Numbered from the stretch's first letter, positions 1-13,244 are shown. The stretch: DNA of 64,000 nt from Nannobrachium achirus (GCA_963921795.1 OY997642.1:34009796-34073795); one strand, 5' to 3'. Numbers and translations: made by a program. Notes: a model not told the origin generated them from the sequence alone.

Positions 1-1527
1 TGGGTGGCTAGAATCGCGAGACGTCGGTCTCATTTGTAATGGTCTGAGATATTTCACTTGGCACAGCGGGATATACCGGGCCCGAATTCAAGACTGTCGT
101 TTGAAATGAACACCGATAAACCCCCGGGCACGAGATCTGATCGGATCCAACATCGCGTTTCGTCTGTGAGGCTCTTTAGTTATGGCACATCCTTTCATGC
201 TTCATCCAGACTTTGATCTATAGGGGACCCATTCCTTTCATAGGAAGTTATTTTTGGTATAGCATGTCAAATACATTGCAATGCACTGGACACTAAGTAA
301 CATTTCCTTTCTTAATTAAATAGAGAGAAAACTAACTTTCCCCCCCATTAACTTTACCCCCCTTATTCAATTGATGAAAGTCAGATTTCACAGACTCTAT
401 ACTGTCTATAGGTGCATTTCTACTCTCTCTGTTTCCAATTTCCCATCTCTCACTCAATGCCTGCTGAATAACCCGGAGAGCCCCTGGTGGGAGACTCCAG
501 TTTGGATCGATTGTTCTCATTTGCAAGCCCTCGATCATCTTCTCAACCTCTGTAACACTTACTGTGGGAGCTAGTAATGAGTTACTTTTTCTAAGACTTC
601 AGGAACATGTCTAAGTGTATATATCACTGCATTACGTCATCTTCATCTGGTTATTCAAGTAAATGCTGATAAGAGTCGGCATTTCCATCCCTAAAACCTC
701 TCAAAATGAACACCCACGGACAGTTCTTAGTGGAACCTTTTAAGGCTCAGATAGCAATACTTATCTATTGTGGCTTTTGTGGTATTTACTATAAGACATT
801 TGAGCATGTCATGATTTCTTCCAAATAGCACGTTGTGATATAAAACTTTCTGACAGCTCTACATCCTCTCTGACATTCAAAGGCTTTTCTAAACCTAGCT
901 TGTTTAGAATGGTGAATATGTCTTGGCTGAGTGGGGTGTGTGGGTGGGCTGGTGGGGGAGGAGGTTCTGTTGCCAGCATTATTGCAAGGAAATTCTCAAG
1001 GAAATGAAAACAGTAAATCAGACACAGGGCAAAAAAAAAGAAGAATAAATAAACCCTCCAGGGCATAATGCGTATAGTCTTGTCTTTTATGAGAAAAACA
1101 AGGGAGAGATGGAGACCTGGGCTAATTTGATTGGCATCTATTTTGATGGCTGCTGAAGTGTCCAGGTGCCCTCTCATCTAATTCTCCGTACGGCTGGGAG
1201 GCTGGAGTCTATAATAGCCTCGTTATGGAGGCCTGTTAAATTCATTATGAAAGAGGGGAGAGGGAGCGACAGTAGAGACAAGAGCTCTGGTTGTTCTGAC
1301 ATTCCTCTTGCAGAGACTCCGCAGGGGGAATAGTGTGTCTGATTTTCATTAGATTTCATTAGATGACGCCTCGCCTTTCACAAGCAGTTACGCAGACGGG
1401 GGCTCCGTTATGCACTCCTGCTCTGTCCGTTGCGTTGCCCCACACAATGTTGCCTCAAAATAGACGCGTCGCTCGGATGTGCCAAAGACACACTTTTTGG
1501 TTTCATGCTCTATTTCACAAAATAAGT
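1..1527. other. Non-coding single-copy-like sequence
   Basis: I see no gene, RNA or repeat structure here. The part around 1150-1400 has balanced composition, no simple repeats and a directly repeated ATTTCATTAGAT near 1346-1363. It has the look of a conserved regulatory element, but that cannot be judged without alignment. Confidence 0.5.
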
Positions 1528-1576
1528 CCTGCACTCAGGGGTGTCGCACCACATTCCGGGCCCTGGGTACTTTAAC

Positions 1577-1618
1577 TATTGAAAAATAGCAGATATACAA
1601 GATCTGCTATTTTTGAAA
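1577..1618. repeat. AGATCTACAAG hairpin module, collapsed form
   Basis: Left arm GAAAAATAGCAGATATACAA runs directly into right arm GATCTGCTATTTTTGAAA. The GC-rich loop and inner stem seen in sister copies are missing, consistent with deletion across the hairpin. Confidence 0.7.
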
Positions 1619-1867
1619 AATCTTTTGAAAATTTGTCTTTGATTATTTCAAATCCTTCTGAGGTTTTTAAAAAAAAACTATGTTTCTATGTCAGTGGTGC
1701 TCAAACCTTTTCATGTAAGGACCCCCCAAATTATATGTATTTGGCCACAGACCCCCATCTCAAAATATTTAGTTCCAGGGACCCCCCAGAAGCAAAATTT
1801 GAGTTACAAATGTTCGCTTAAAAATACATATATTCAAAGATTTGCACACATTTTCACGACTTTAAAA

Positions 1868-1931
1868 AAAATAGCAGATCTACAAGCTTGCAGCGCGGCA
1901 CTCAGTGCCGTTTATTTTTCTATTTTTCAAT
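1868..1931. repeat. AGATCTACAAG hairpin module, right arm truncated
   Basis: The left arm AATAGCAGATCTACAAGCTTGC and the loop GCGGCACTCAGTGCCG are present. The right arm is reduced to its last part (TATTTTTCAATAG). Confidence 0.6.
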
Positions 1932-1982
1932 AGCTAAAGTATAAAATAATTAAGGCCCCTCCACCTTGGACTCAGTCCCACT

Positions 1983-2006
1983 CCCCCCCCCCCCCCCCCC
2001 CCCCCC
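1983..2006. repeat. Poly-C run
   Basis: Uninterrupted C run just inside the right end of the hAT-like element. Its length may be unreliable in an assembly. Confidence 0.9.
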
Positions 2007-2253
2007 TTGTGACGCCCCTGCATGCACTCACTGCTGAGGGAAGTTGTTTTAGTGAGAAAGTTTCAGAAAGTAAAGTGGCCAGTCTGTATGGAATGTGACA
2101 TGTAAACAGACCAGTGTCACACATTTAGACAGGACTGGACAGTACAGGACCATCCACTCCAGGCGCTATATAAATATAAATATACAGTCTTAAAAATCGT
2201 TCAAATGGCAGCCCACACAACAACTACAGTATAACGTTGACAGTGGTGAAATG

Positions 2254-2284
2254 AGTTAGTTATAGTTATAGTTATAGTTATAGT
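2254..2284. repeat. (TAGTTA)n short tandem repeat
   Basis: About five units of a six-base repeat reading AGTTAT. Confidence 0.85.
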
Positions 2285-2888
2285 GTGGATGACCCTTAAA
2301 TCCTCAGTGTTAACCACTTTAAATAGTGATAAAAAATCCCCCGGGAACAACATCTTAAGCATTACTACAGCATACTGTTTTACTTTGCTGTATGGCAAAT
2401 AGCAAAACAACCTAATAAGCTCACAACATGTCAAGCTTTTAGATATCTGCAATTTCTGGTATTTGAATGTTTTTGTAGAATGTGGACATTTTTTTTACTG
2501 TTTTTGACAACATACCGTAGTGCCCCAAAATAGGAATGCCAGAATTAAAGTGATTAATCTAACTCTGAGTAAAATGAACACATAGGATTTTTGCTGAATA
2601 TTATTCAGCTGCAGACATGTTTTTTGATACACCCACCACCCACACAATAACACTGAATGAATACATGGTGCAGTACCTCCTCTGTCACTGCATAAATTAT
2701 CATGCTTCCTACCAGATGAAGTCAGATGGCATGATGGCACCCCATATCTCGCTCTGGGAAGTGAGTATGCTAGATTAAGTTTGACAACCAAACATCATGT
2801 TCCTGTTTTATTAGCACTGCAATCCCTGCTTGCTTCTACCACACATGCTGTACAGTTTCTCATCAATGATTCAGTGTGTGTTAAGTCC
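2285..2888. other. Non-coding sequence, nothing recognised
   Basis: No convincing frame, RNA or repeat. Confidence 0.5.
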
Positions 2889-3722
<834 letters not shown>

Positions 3723-3948
3723 CAGTTAATCGAACAAATCGATTAAATTGATTATCGATAATCAATAATTTTACAAAAGAATCGATTAATAATCTCCAAT
3801 CTGTGAGTTTGTAGATCTGCTATTTTCACTATTTTTGCACGATACTGCTGTGCAATGAAGTATTGAATAATGCTCAAGTGGTTAATCGATTTATTTAGAT
3901 AATTATTTTAAAAATATAAAACGTATTTCTCGATTATTCGATTAATTG
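3723..3948. mobile_element. Short AATCGATT-rich MITE, probably hAT-like
   Basis: The left end reads CAGTTAATCGAACAAATCG and the right end, on the other strand, CAATTAATCGAATAATCG, giving imperfect terminal inverted repeats. The interior holds one arm of the AGATCTACAAG hairpin. I could not find an 8-bp target duplication, so the edges and the hAT assignment are uncertain. Confidence 0.5.
3801..3836. repeat. AGATCTACAAG hairpin module, right arm only
   Basis: CTGTGAGTTTGTAGATCTGC followed by TATTTTCACT matches the right arm of intact modules. No left arm is present. Confidence 0.6.
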
Positions 3949-4084
3949 AAAAATGAAACAAAAGAATAATCACTAATATAAGGGTGTATGCTGTATAGAG
4001 AGTGATAAAAGGATGATCCATTAGCAGATGCTATCTTTACTAGTCAAAGTCATCTCTCAAATGTGTACAGTGTATAGCCTAGCG

Positions 4085-4516
4085 CAGGGTTCCCCAATTA
4101 GTTTTCCCCAAGGGCCGAATTATGTCTAGGGTACCAAGCCGAGGGCCACAACATTGCAGGGGGCGACGGTGGCGTTCCTGCTACTCCAGCGACAGTTCAG
4201 ATGTCGCCACATATTCGTTTTGCATTTATCATTTTAAAAATGATTTAAACTAGTGAAAACAGCCGATCTACAAGCACACAACGCCTCGCACCGCGAGGCA
4301 TCGTGTGTAGATCTGCTGTTTTCACTACTTTTGTGATGAGGCCTTGAATGATGAAGCGATGAAGCAGGGCTTTACTTTGCGAAAGAACTTACAAATTTGG
4401 AGATACGAGGTTTCCACCTGACAATGACGATATACTAGTGTTGCTGCTGCTCTTATACCACCATTATTACTGGGGTTGGTGGGGGCCTGACAGTAGCCGC
4501 CTTTTGGGGAACCCTG
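4085..4516 (+). mobile_element. Non-autonomous hAT-like element, CAGGGTTCCCC family, copy 1
   Basis: Ends read CAGGGTTCCCCAATTAG and TTTTGGGGAACCCTG. Target duplications GCCTAGCG (4077-4084) and GCCTAGTG (4517-4524) match at 7 of 8 bases. There is no coding capacity. A second copy with a perfect duplication is at 20415-20912, and both contain the hairpin module at the same internal place. Confidence 0.88.
4250..4327. repeat. AGATCTACAAG hairpin module, intact
   Basis: Arms extend outward as TAGTGAAAACAGC and GCTGTTTTCACTA. The inner GC stem GCCTCGC-ACC-GCGAGGC forms the tip. The AACAGC/GCTGTT pair replaces AATAGC/GCTATT of other families on both arms. Confidence 0.85.
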
Positions 4517-4524
4517 GCCTAGTG

Positions 4525-5040
4525 TAGGGATAATAAAATAAATAAAATAGGTGCATTTGCTACTAAATATGTCTCAACCACGAAACCATGGACCAGTGCC
4601 TTTGACGAGTCAGTGATAAGGATGTTCCCCTTTCTGTTATTTCCTCATGTCAGTTCTGATGCTGTGCCTCTGCCCTGCAGATAAACATCTGCTGTATTCC
4701 CAGAATCACAGAATTGCCTAGGCCTCCTCTCAGCAATGTGACTTTGACTTGAGGTACACAACACTCTTATGTGTCACCTTTTGAGCCATAAATAACACAC
4801 AATGTCTCAGTTGACCTGGGAATACATTAACATGACTGATTACTGTTTGTCACGCCCTTCACCGGTGAAGTGCTTAACACTCACATTATTTGTAGGAAAT
4901 GCAGGAGGCAAAAGGAAAGAAATGGAGGAGAGAGAAGTATATGACGTTCAGGGAGCACATATTTGTAGATTTGTATACTGATTTTTTTTGGGGGGAGGGG
5001 GCATTGATCTGGGAATCGAGGTAGCAGTTAAATCACCCTC
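4525..5040. other. Non-coding sequence, nothing recognised
   Basis: No gene or repeat structure seen. Confidence 0.5.
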
Positions 5041-5168
5041 CTGGCATTATGTCGAAGTGTCCTTGAGCAAGACACTGCACCTCTAATGCTCCCGAAGAGC
5101 AGGTTGGTGCATTGCTTTTGCCGTGGTATGTGAATGTGTGTGTGTGTGTGTGTGCGTGTGTGTGTGTG

Positions 5169-5224
<56 letters not shown>

Positions 5225-5325
5225 GATGAATTGTAAACGGTGCATTTATAAAGTGCCTTTATCCAAGGAATGGTAAAGTGCTTTGAAAAAAGGCACTATA
5301 AATGCAGACCATTTGCCATTTCCTT
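5041..5325 (+). mobile_element. Fish SINE / RTE-type tail remnant interrupted by a GT microsatellite
   Basis: The body GTGTCCTTGAGCAAGACACT and the 3' tail CACTATAAATGCAGACCATT are typical of a dispersed teleost SINE that shares its tail with RTE-clade LINEs. This rests on memory of the family, not on alignment. A long GT array sits in the middle. Confidence 0.6.
5135..5220. repeat. (GT)n microsatellite
   Basis: About 85 bp of GT with occasional GC steps. Confidence 0.95.
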
Positions 5326-5756
5326 ACACCACTGATACAGTATAGTAGGCCTATATTTCTCAAGCTGGCGTGACAGTATTTGGGCGCCCTTGCGATAGCT
5401 CTGTTTAAACTGAGCTTGTATTTAGTTAATGTTATTTTCACTTATTCTGTGTCGTCATTGATAACATAATATGAATGAGATATGACCTTATTACACTTTT
5501 AGATATAGGAATCAAACTCACCGGTTTTCTAATCTGTCATCCATTTGATATGGCTGACAGAGATTCTACGAGGGAACAATAATGATGGTGCCTTTAGGAG
5601 AAAAAAGAATTACTGTACGTATAGAGGAAAGCATGCGGCAGTCCTCAACAGATCGAGATCCCAGGTACACCTCCTCTGTCCAGCATAGTGCTTGTGAGAA
5701 ACTACAATCTTTCGATAATAAGATGGATGATGTGAGGGCCAGGATACATTCATGTG
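5326..5756. other. Non-coding sequence, nothing recognised
   Basis: Overlapping short frames occur on both strands but show no domain or coding bias. One frame runs into the hAT end at 5765. Confidence 0.4.
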
Positions 5757-6189
5757 ATGTAAGGCAGTGGTTCTCAACCTGTGGGTCGGGTCCCAAAATT
5801 ATTTTGGGGGGTCCCCAGTTGATTAACTTAATGTGCAACATTGTTTTCTCACTGAACAGTAAACAAACCAACATAAAGTTTAAGTGTGTAGAGGGTATCT
5901 GCACGTTTCTGAAGTGACAATTTAAGGACTTTTTAATACCTCTAAAATGACTGATAAGATAAGAATTATGATACATAATTCATGGTTTGTGTATGAAGCT
6001 CATATGACCATATAAGGATATATATGAACTGAACTTACAGTATAGAGACCACATTTTGGTCGGATACTTTGGGTTCAGGCTAACTGATTACAGGTCATAG
6101 TAACTTTGGTTGCCCTGGCTACGAAATCATGATATACTGTACTAGAGGTTCGCGGCCCTTCGGGCCGCTCACATCTAGAGTCCACGCCC

Positions 6190-6293
6190 GTTTTTTTTTT
6201 TTTTTTAATTAAAAAAAAAAAGTAATTTTTTTTTTTTTTTTTTTTTTTTTGAATTTTTTTTTTTTTTTTTTTAAACATTTTTTTTTTTTTTTA
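6190..6293. repeat. T-rich / A-rich low-complexity tract
   Basis: Alternating homopolymer runs of T and A inside the Helitron. Frames here are artefacts. Confidence 0.9.
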
Positions 6294-6479
6294 ATAATAA
6301 AAAGTTTTGGCCTAATTGTGTTATTATTGTTACTATAATAGGCCTGCCAATGTTTTATTTTCATTATTTCAATGTTTTCATTTTAGCAACACACTTGCTG
6401 GTTGGCTATTTCTTCCCTATTCCTACTTGTCTTGAGAGCAGAGGGACACCCAAGTGACGCCCCTGATCCTAGCGATTGA

Positions 6480-6660
<181 letters not shown>

Positions 6661-7193
6661 CTAGCGAATGAGCGGACGGCTGCATAGGATTGTGGGCGGT
6701 ATTCCTTACGCTCTCCCTACAAAGTACGTTCTTCTCCCTACCGTTGAGTCGAAGTAGAGTTGGAGTGGATGCAGAGTGGGCGTGGACGGGCTTGGAAGTG
6801 GGATGCGGCGTTAAGCCAATTGTAAATATAAGATGTCACTAGTGGAAAATTACCACCCATTGTCTTCCTTGTTATGATCTGGGAACAAATCAATGAGTCC
6901 CACGACTTCTACTGTTATAATGTCACTGTCTTCCTTGTTATGATCTGGGAACCAATCAATAAGTCCCACGATCTTATACTGTCATAACTGTACTCTTTAT
7001 ATACTGTTCTCCTCCATCTTGGAAGAGAGAGAGAGATTTAGAAAGCTACCGCTATGGTATGCTCACTGTTTGTCTCCTCTGTCTGACCCTCTCTAAATAC
7101 AGCAATCTAAAATATATAGTCCTTTGGTCTCTGTGTCTTATTTTAACTATGGATTTATAGATCCATATTTATCTTTAATTAATTTATTTAATA

Positions 7194-9865
7194 ATAATGG
7201 TCCTTCTCGACTGGAAAAGCTGCGGTGCGTTTGACCAGCCAGGGGGGGACTTGAGGACCGGTACTGTACGATCCTTCTCTCACCAGGGCTGGCCAAAACG
7301 CTCCGACACGCTTTAAAAAAAAGCCAGGAAAATCTCTACATTGCTGTATTTTCAGACAAAGGTTTTTATTTAGACAACAGTGTTATCTGAGTTTTGGATT
7401 AATGTGGACCCGCGTGGACATCCAGCAGCACCGGACCGTGTGACGAAGGGTTGGATATCTCCACCGACGCTCCCCGTGTGCGGTGCTTTGGGATCTCCCC
7501 CCTGGCAAATTCCTAAATTGATTAAGATAAGTACATATTTACTTAGTCCCCGTAACGTGTCGTGTCTTTGAATTTTGAATTAACGATGTTAATGTAATGA
7601 TAATTGAGATGATTTTGAATTATGTGTTCTCCCTCCGTCGGAGGAGTCGGAAAGCTCCTAATAATGTTTTGGTTTGACACGCGTCGTAAATTAATCCTTA
7701 TCTACTAGATATAGAATGGTCGTAAAACTCTTTGTTTCATCTTAGTTTCAGGGTGTGTGTACAAACTCCCTATTCTATTTTTATCTATTTCTCTGGTTCG
7801 TGCTCTCGCTCTCTCATTGTGATGAGGAAGCAGAGACAAATATTTTCAGACTTTAACTTTTTTTCGGTACAGTTTTTGTCGTCGTCTTCCACAAGTGTTG
7901 TTCAACTTGTTGTTTTGTCAGTTTGTTTGGACCCTATGAATGGTCATTATTTGTTTGGCTTATAACCTAGGGCGAGTACTTCTAGTCAGCCTGAATTTAA
8001 CGAGTACTTCTAGTCAGTTGTGGTTATAGCTTGTTTGTCTGGACCATATGAATGGTCAGTATTTGTCAGTTTGTTACTGTTATGTTCACTGTACCGATAA
8101 TACTGTGTTTATTTGGGGTTTTCTCACTCTCACTGCCTTTGCGCCAGGCTGTTTGGAGAATGAGAAACAATATCTTATCTTTGACTATTTTTATGGACCA
8201 GTTCTGTTTTCTGTAATATTAAGTACTTTTAAGAAGCTTTAAAATATCTCTGAGAAATTCAAGTTAAGATTTAAGATTAAGAATAACTAACTCAAATTAT
8301 TGATGTCTAAATTAATTTAAACTATTGTAACGTTAAGTTTTAAAACCTCCTGGAGGCTTCTGGGTGTATCTGAGAATGGATTCTGTGAGAATGAATTTAC
8401 TGTACTGTATGTGTGTGTGCGTGCATGCATGTGCGTGCGTGAGTATGAGGTGGAGTGTGTGAGCTCAAACCCCCCCTCTCTCTTCGTCAACGCGTGTGTG
8501 CCGTTCCAATACTGTATGTGAGTGCGGGCATGCGCCTGTGTGTGCGTGAAGTCGCTTTAACCCCTTATCGCTTTTCACTCTGTCTCTCCTCGTGAGTGTG
8601 TGTGTGCACTTCTGAGTGCAGCGTATGTATGACTGTGTGCATCTGCCAAGGTCAGATTGTTTTTGTGACTGATATCTGTTTTGGGAACATGTGAGAGTGT
8701 TTTGACCTCCTCTCTTCCATTTTCGTCAACATTAAATTGTTTTCTGTCTAAAATATTTTGTTGATGTTCTATCCTGTCTTGTTATGATAAACACTTTAAA
8801 AAAACTTCATTACCCATAAATCTCTTGTTTTAAAACTTCCTGTTCCCTGGTTACCATAACAACCTTTAGACCCCATTGCTGGGAAGGACACAAGGTCGCT
8901 TCTCGCCCTTCAGGCGTATTACTTATCACTGACACTGTGCAGCTCTCCCCCGTCCTCACTGCTACTGTAGTGTATGATTCAAAGCCCTTTTTAAGGATTT
9001 AAATAATTTAAATTATTTTATTTAACTTTATGACACAACTATTGTCGTGCCAAAGGGGGGAGTCTAAGGTTTAATATATTTTAATTTTGATTTGTTTTTA
9101 TTAATTTAATTTGATTTGTTTTTGATTAATTTAATTTGGTTTTTTCATTGATTTAAGATTTATTTGAAACTTAATTTGAAATATTTCTGTTTACATGGGC
9201 GGAGACTGGACGGAGAGAGGAATGCAGTGTGGGGAAGGAGAATCGGGTCCCGGGAAAACAACCACGAATGAGGCGGGGTGCAGACGAACCACCACCTGGA
9301 CAGGCCAGGACAGTGCATGCCAATCCACCGCATCGGCACGAGTCAATCGTGCCTGGTCGGTGAGTTTCTGTTGCACTGTTGAAGTTATGCCATGTAGTAC
9401 AAACACTATCATGAAGAACTAAATTGTCTTGATCAAATGACTGGCCAAAAGTTCTCTGCCCCGTAGGAATTAATCACCTGAAGAAGAGACCCAGAAGAAC
9501 CCACAGCATCTGCATGTCCTCACCGCCGTCTCTCCACTGCCCCACCGTCATCATCACCATCATCGTCATCATCGTCATCCGATCACTGGACTTAAGGACT
9601 TTTTAATTCATCTTTTATTTGTTTTCATTCTTTATTCTTTATTTGTTTATTCAATTTTAATTCTGTCTTCATTCATCTGTAAAAAACGATGAAATATTTT
9701 TATTTGGTGTCATGTCTCTTTAACTTTAAGGATTTATTACAGTCCTTTTTGAAAATTTGAATTTCTAAATATTATTAAAGTCTTCATATTATTATTATTA
9801 TTACCCTGATAAAAATGTTTAATGTGGAGGTCATATGAACCTCATACAAAAATTAAAGGGTAGAT
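7194..9865 (+). other. LTR retroelement interior, non-coding
   Basis: No frame exceeds about 80 codons and none resembles retroelement proteins. A TGG-initiated primer-site-like stretch follows the LTR at 7198. The phrase ATGAATGGTCA recurs at about 7937 and 8048. A purine tract CAAAGGGGGGAGT lies near 9050, far from the right LTR, so the true polypurine tract is unclear. The large non-coding interior fits a LARD-type element. Confidence 0.6.
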
Positions 9866-10414
9866 TGATAAGATAAGAATTATGATACATAATTCATGGT
9901 TTGTGTATGAAGCTCATATGACCATATAAGGATATATATGAACTGAACTTACAGTATAGAGACCACATTTTGGTCGGATACTTTGGGTTCAGGCTAACTG
10001 ATTACAGGTCATAGTAACTTTGGTTGCCCTGGCTACGAAATCATGATATACTGTATGTCACTAGTGGAAAATTACCACCCATTGTCTTCCTTGTTATGAT
10101 CTGGGAACAAATCAATGAGTCCCACGACTTCTACTGTTATAATGTCACTGTCTTCCTTGTTATGATCTGGGAACCAATCAATAAGTCCCACGATCTTATA
10201 CTGTCATAACTGTACTCTTTATATACTGTTCTCCTCCATCTTGGAAGAGAGAGAGAGATTTAGAAAGCTACCGCTATGGTATGCTCACTGTTTGTCTCCT
10301 CTGTCTGACCCTCTCTAAATACAGCAATCTAAAAGATATAGTCCTTTGGTCTCTGTGTCTTATTTTAACTATGGATTTATAGATCCATATTTATCTTTAA
10401 TAATTTATCTAATA
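9866..10414 (+). repeat. 3' LTR
   Basis: Begins TGATAAGATAAG and ends ATCTAATA just before the ATGAC duplication. It keeps the uninterrupted form of the site that holds the Helitron in the left LTR. The paired 66-bp repeats are at 10083 and 10149. Confidence 0.88.
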
Positions 10415-10460
10415 ATGACAAATTAAACAATGGCCAAATTGTCAACTATTGGAGGCAGAA

Positions 10461-10490
10461 ATTGTGAAAATAACCGCTATTTTCACAATA
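10461..10490. repeat. AGATCTACAAG hairpin module, collapsed to its stem base
   Basis: ATTGTGAAAATA and TATTTTCACAATA are joined by only a few bases. The sister hAT at 23135 keeps a larger hairpin at this point, so the centre was probably deleted here. Confidence 0.6.
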
Positions 10491-10618
10491 GAACCGTGTT
10501 ATACAAAATGTAATGCCTGGTCAGGGTGGACCCCTCATCAGGGCTGAGGGGTCCCCAGTTAAAATATGATTATTTTGGGGGTCACGGCCTGAAAAGGTTG
10601 AGAACCTCTGATGTAAGG

Positions 10619-11245
10619 GACTGTAATATCCTTTGTTTGTTGGAAACTCTGCTGACACCACTGGTGCCGGACTAGTTATAACTCCAGCTGAGCATTTCTC
10701 TGCTTTCCGCATGGATAGAACAGAGAAGTCCAAAAGTTTCAAGGATGGGGGGAGTCTGTTTTATGACGAACAATAACTGGTGTAATCCACACAGGCCCAA
10801 GAGTTCAAAACTCTGAGTGAATCAGATTTGGATTTGGGGTAGTTTGTAATTTTGAAGGACTCACGTCATCCCAGTGATCAACTGTTTGTGAAAAGTCGAT
10901 GGGAGTCCAACTTGATTTGGCCACTGTGGGTATTTGCAGTGAGCAGATTATGGTAGATTTTTTTATCCTGGCTTAGTAGACCTAATTTCCTGTCAGAATC
11001 AGTTGAAAAACTAAATAATAAAATTTTGTCCAACCTCAGCCTTATTTTTACTGGACTATCAGGCTATCAGAACACTGAACAATTACCAAGCTGACAGGTT
11101 CAAAATCTAAATACTTGCACACAACAGAGTAGACTTAGATTCACATTTCTTATTTTTCTGTCAAATATCTTCCCTCGTCTCCTGTACATCTTGTACTTTT
11201 GCACTTTTGGCCTGTATATCCCCTTTTAGTCCACTTGCCCGAATC
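10619..11245. other. Non-coding sequence, nothing recognised
   Basis: No gene or repeat structure seen. Confidence 0.5.
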
Positions 11246-11855
11246 TGAACCCTGGCATATTGAGTACACTAAGGTTTTATGTTAGAAATGTTGAGTATGG
11301 GTTCCCAGCATTTAGAAACTGCCGGATGCTAACTTGCATATGTTGAGCAATTTTCATAATTTGCATAATTCGATTTATTTAGCATAATCCCCCATAATAA
11401 TGGATAATATGTCAAAAACTGATTGGCTGATTTGAACAATATTGGAGTGGTTTTGGGGGTTATTGAGAATGCCGAATCCATTTCTGACATTTTCTAAATT
11501 CAAAATGGCCGTTTAAACCGGAAATGGCCATATACAACATAAAAAAGTATCAAAATCACCCCACTTTAAGTTGGTATAAGGCCATTTCCGGTTTAAAAAG
11601 GCCATTTTGAATTTAGAAAATGGATTCAGCGTCCTCAATAACCCCCAAAACCACTCCAATATTGTTCAAATCGGCCAATCAGTTTTTGACATATTATCCA
11701 TTAGTATAGGGGATTATGCTAATTAAAGCTAATTATGCAAATTATGAAAATTGCTCAACATATGCAAGTTAGCATCCGGCAGTTTCTACATGCTGGGGAC
11801 CCTTACTCAACATTTATAACATAAAACCTTGGTGTACTCAATATGTCCGGGTTCA
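11246..11855. mobile_element. 610-bp foldback palindrome
   Basis: The left arm (11246 to about 11535) and right arm (about 11575 to 11855) are inverted copies with few mismatches. Examples are ATGTTGAGCAATTTTCATAA against TTATGAAAATTGCTCAACAT, and CACTCCAATATTG on both strands. The centre is about 40 bp (near 11540-11572). Ends read TGAACCC and GGGTTCA. No target duplication and no coding were found. It is a foldback-type element or a long-arm MITE of unknown superfamily, and a transcript would form a long dsRNA. Confidence 0.85.
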
Positions 11856-13244
11856 CAATGGGGCTCTATGGGCTGGCAAGTAGACTATTTGGTAATTTAT
11901 TCTCCCATTATATTCTGTGTATTATTTTTCCTGTATATTTTTCTTCTGGCTGTAATACTGAAGGCCTACTGTAAAGTAAACAGTTATTTTATAATTATTC
12001 TTACAATACTTTATACACACTGTACATATTAATTGTGTTTACCTTTGTAGCAACAAGATTGGTTAGGATTATTGTTTTGAAGCATTCTAAGCAGTATTCT
12101 TATAACTAAAATTATAAATTGTTATAAGCGGATTAATAATGCATTGGAAGTACGTTTATTTTTTTATTTTTTATTTTACATTTTTATCCCATGATTTTGT
12201 AACCAATTTTTTTCACACAGTGCCAATTGCCTAAGCTATGTAATCCTGGGCTCTGCTCTCCCTCTGCCGCACCTGGGGAGACAACGGATTGACCTCATGC
12301 TTCCTTCAATGCATGAGTAGTAAGTAGGAAGTATGTTTATGATAGACATGGGGTGCATAGGAACAGTTACCAAGTTTTCTTTCACCCAGCTAGAGAACAA
12401 AACTTGCTTACGGTGAAAAGTTAAATTGTCACTTGTGTGTACAGCACAAGCACCCTTCACTGCTACTGTTGGTACTCCTAGGCTGACATTTAATCACTGG
12501 CAATCTTTCACACATTCATACAAGTATAGGTCATCAGATAATTCCCAACATCAAAAATTGATCCTGCAAAAGACTCCCCACAAATCTATTCTAGTGACTG
12601 CTGCAACTGCAATGCCATTTTGACTATACAGTACTTGTAACATCTCAATGTCACTAAAAACTAAGCTTCAGAGACTTCCCAAAACAAACTGATTAGACTA
12701 CTTTTTGGCCTAAAACCCATGGCCCACCTAATGGGATGGGGTTTAAAGATCAAAGTCAAAGGGGCAGTGCCCTCAATACCCTCATACCCATAGACTGTAG
12801 AAAAATATGGACGAAGCGAAGCCATTGGTTTCTATGCAGCGCAAATGGCCCTTTCTACCCGTTGGAACGGTCACGTGCACCGCAGGGATACATGGGAGAA
12901 TGTGGTCTGAGCCTCCCGAAATACAGCACACGAAGAAGAACACAGCCGGCTGGTATCAGTTTAGTTGGCCACGCCCCCCTGCAACTTTATCATTTATTTT
13001 AAAATAAATTGGACCACATTTCAACAAAACGAATATGATGGTGATTGAAAGGCAATTTTTAACTAGCGATAGGAACCATACAGTATTCATGAAAATGTTA
13101 ATTAAGGTTAGAAAACGAAAGGGGAAAATGAATGGGATCCAATGCAGAGCAATTGTTTTTGCGATCGGCCGGGGTGGGGAAACAGCGCAACTAGCGGCCA
13201 ATCATAGGAGGTTTTACTTCCGTATTGGAGTCATTTTAAATCAG
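11856..13244. other. Non-coding, with a possible dispersed repeat at 12785-13240
   Basis: From about 12785 (CATAGACTGTAGAAAAATAT) the sequence resembles a repeat I associate with teleost intergenic DNA. It also contains a CCAAT box (GCGGCCAATCATAGG, 13193) and ACTTCCG. I cannot define ends. The rest is unremarkable. Confidence 0.35.

Larger units (their letters stand above)
1536..2020 (+). mobile_element. Non-autonomous hAT-like element, CAGGGGCGTCAC family, copy 1
   Basis: The left end reads CAGGGGTGTCGC and the right end GTGACGCCCCTG. Flanks CCTGCACT (1528-1535) and CATGCACT (2021-2028) match at 7 of 8 bases, as expected for the 8-bp duplication of hAT transposases. No transposase is encoded. 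The interior carries two copies of the recurrent AGATCTACAAG hairpin, the first collapsed and the second missing its right arm, and a hAT-like internal motif CAGTGGTGCTCAAACC (from 1691). Related copies lie at 26326, 40097, 51717 and 57574. Confidence 0.8.

Noticed and set aside
809-1177. 122-codon minus-strand frame
   Set aside because: No recognisable domain, a low-complexity hydrophobic stretch, no splice or promoter support.
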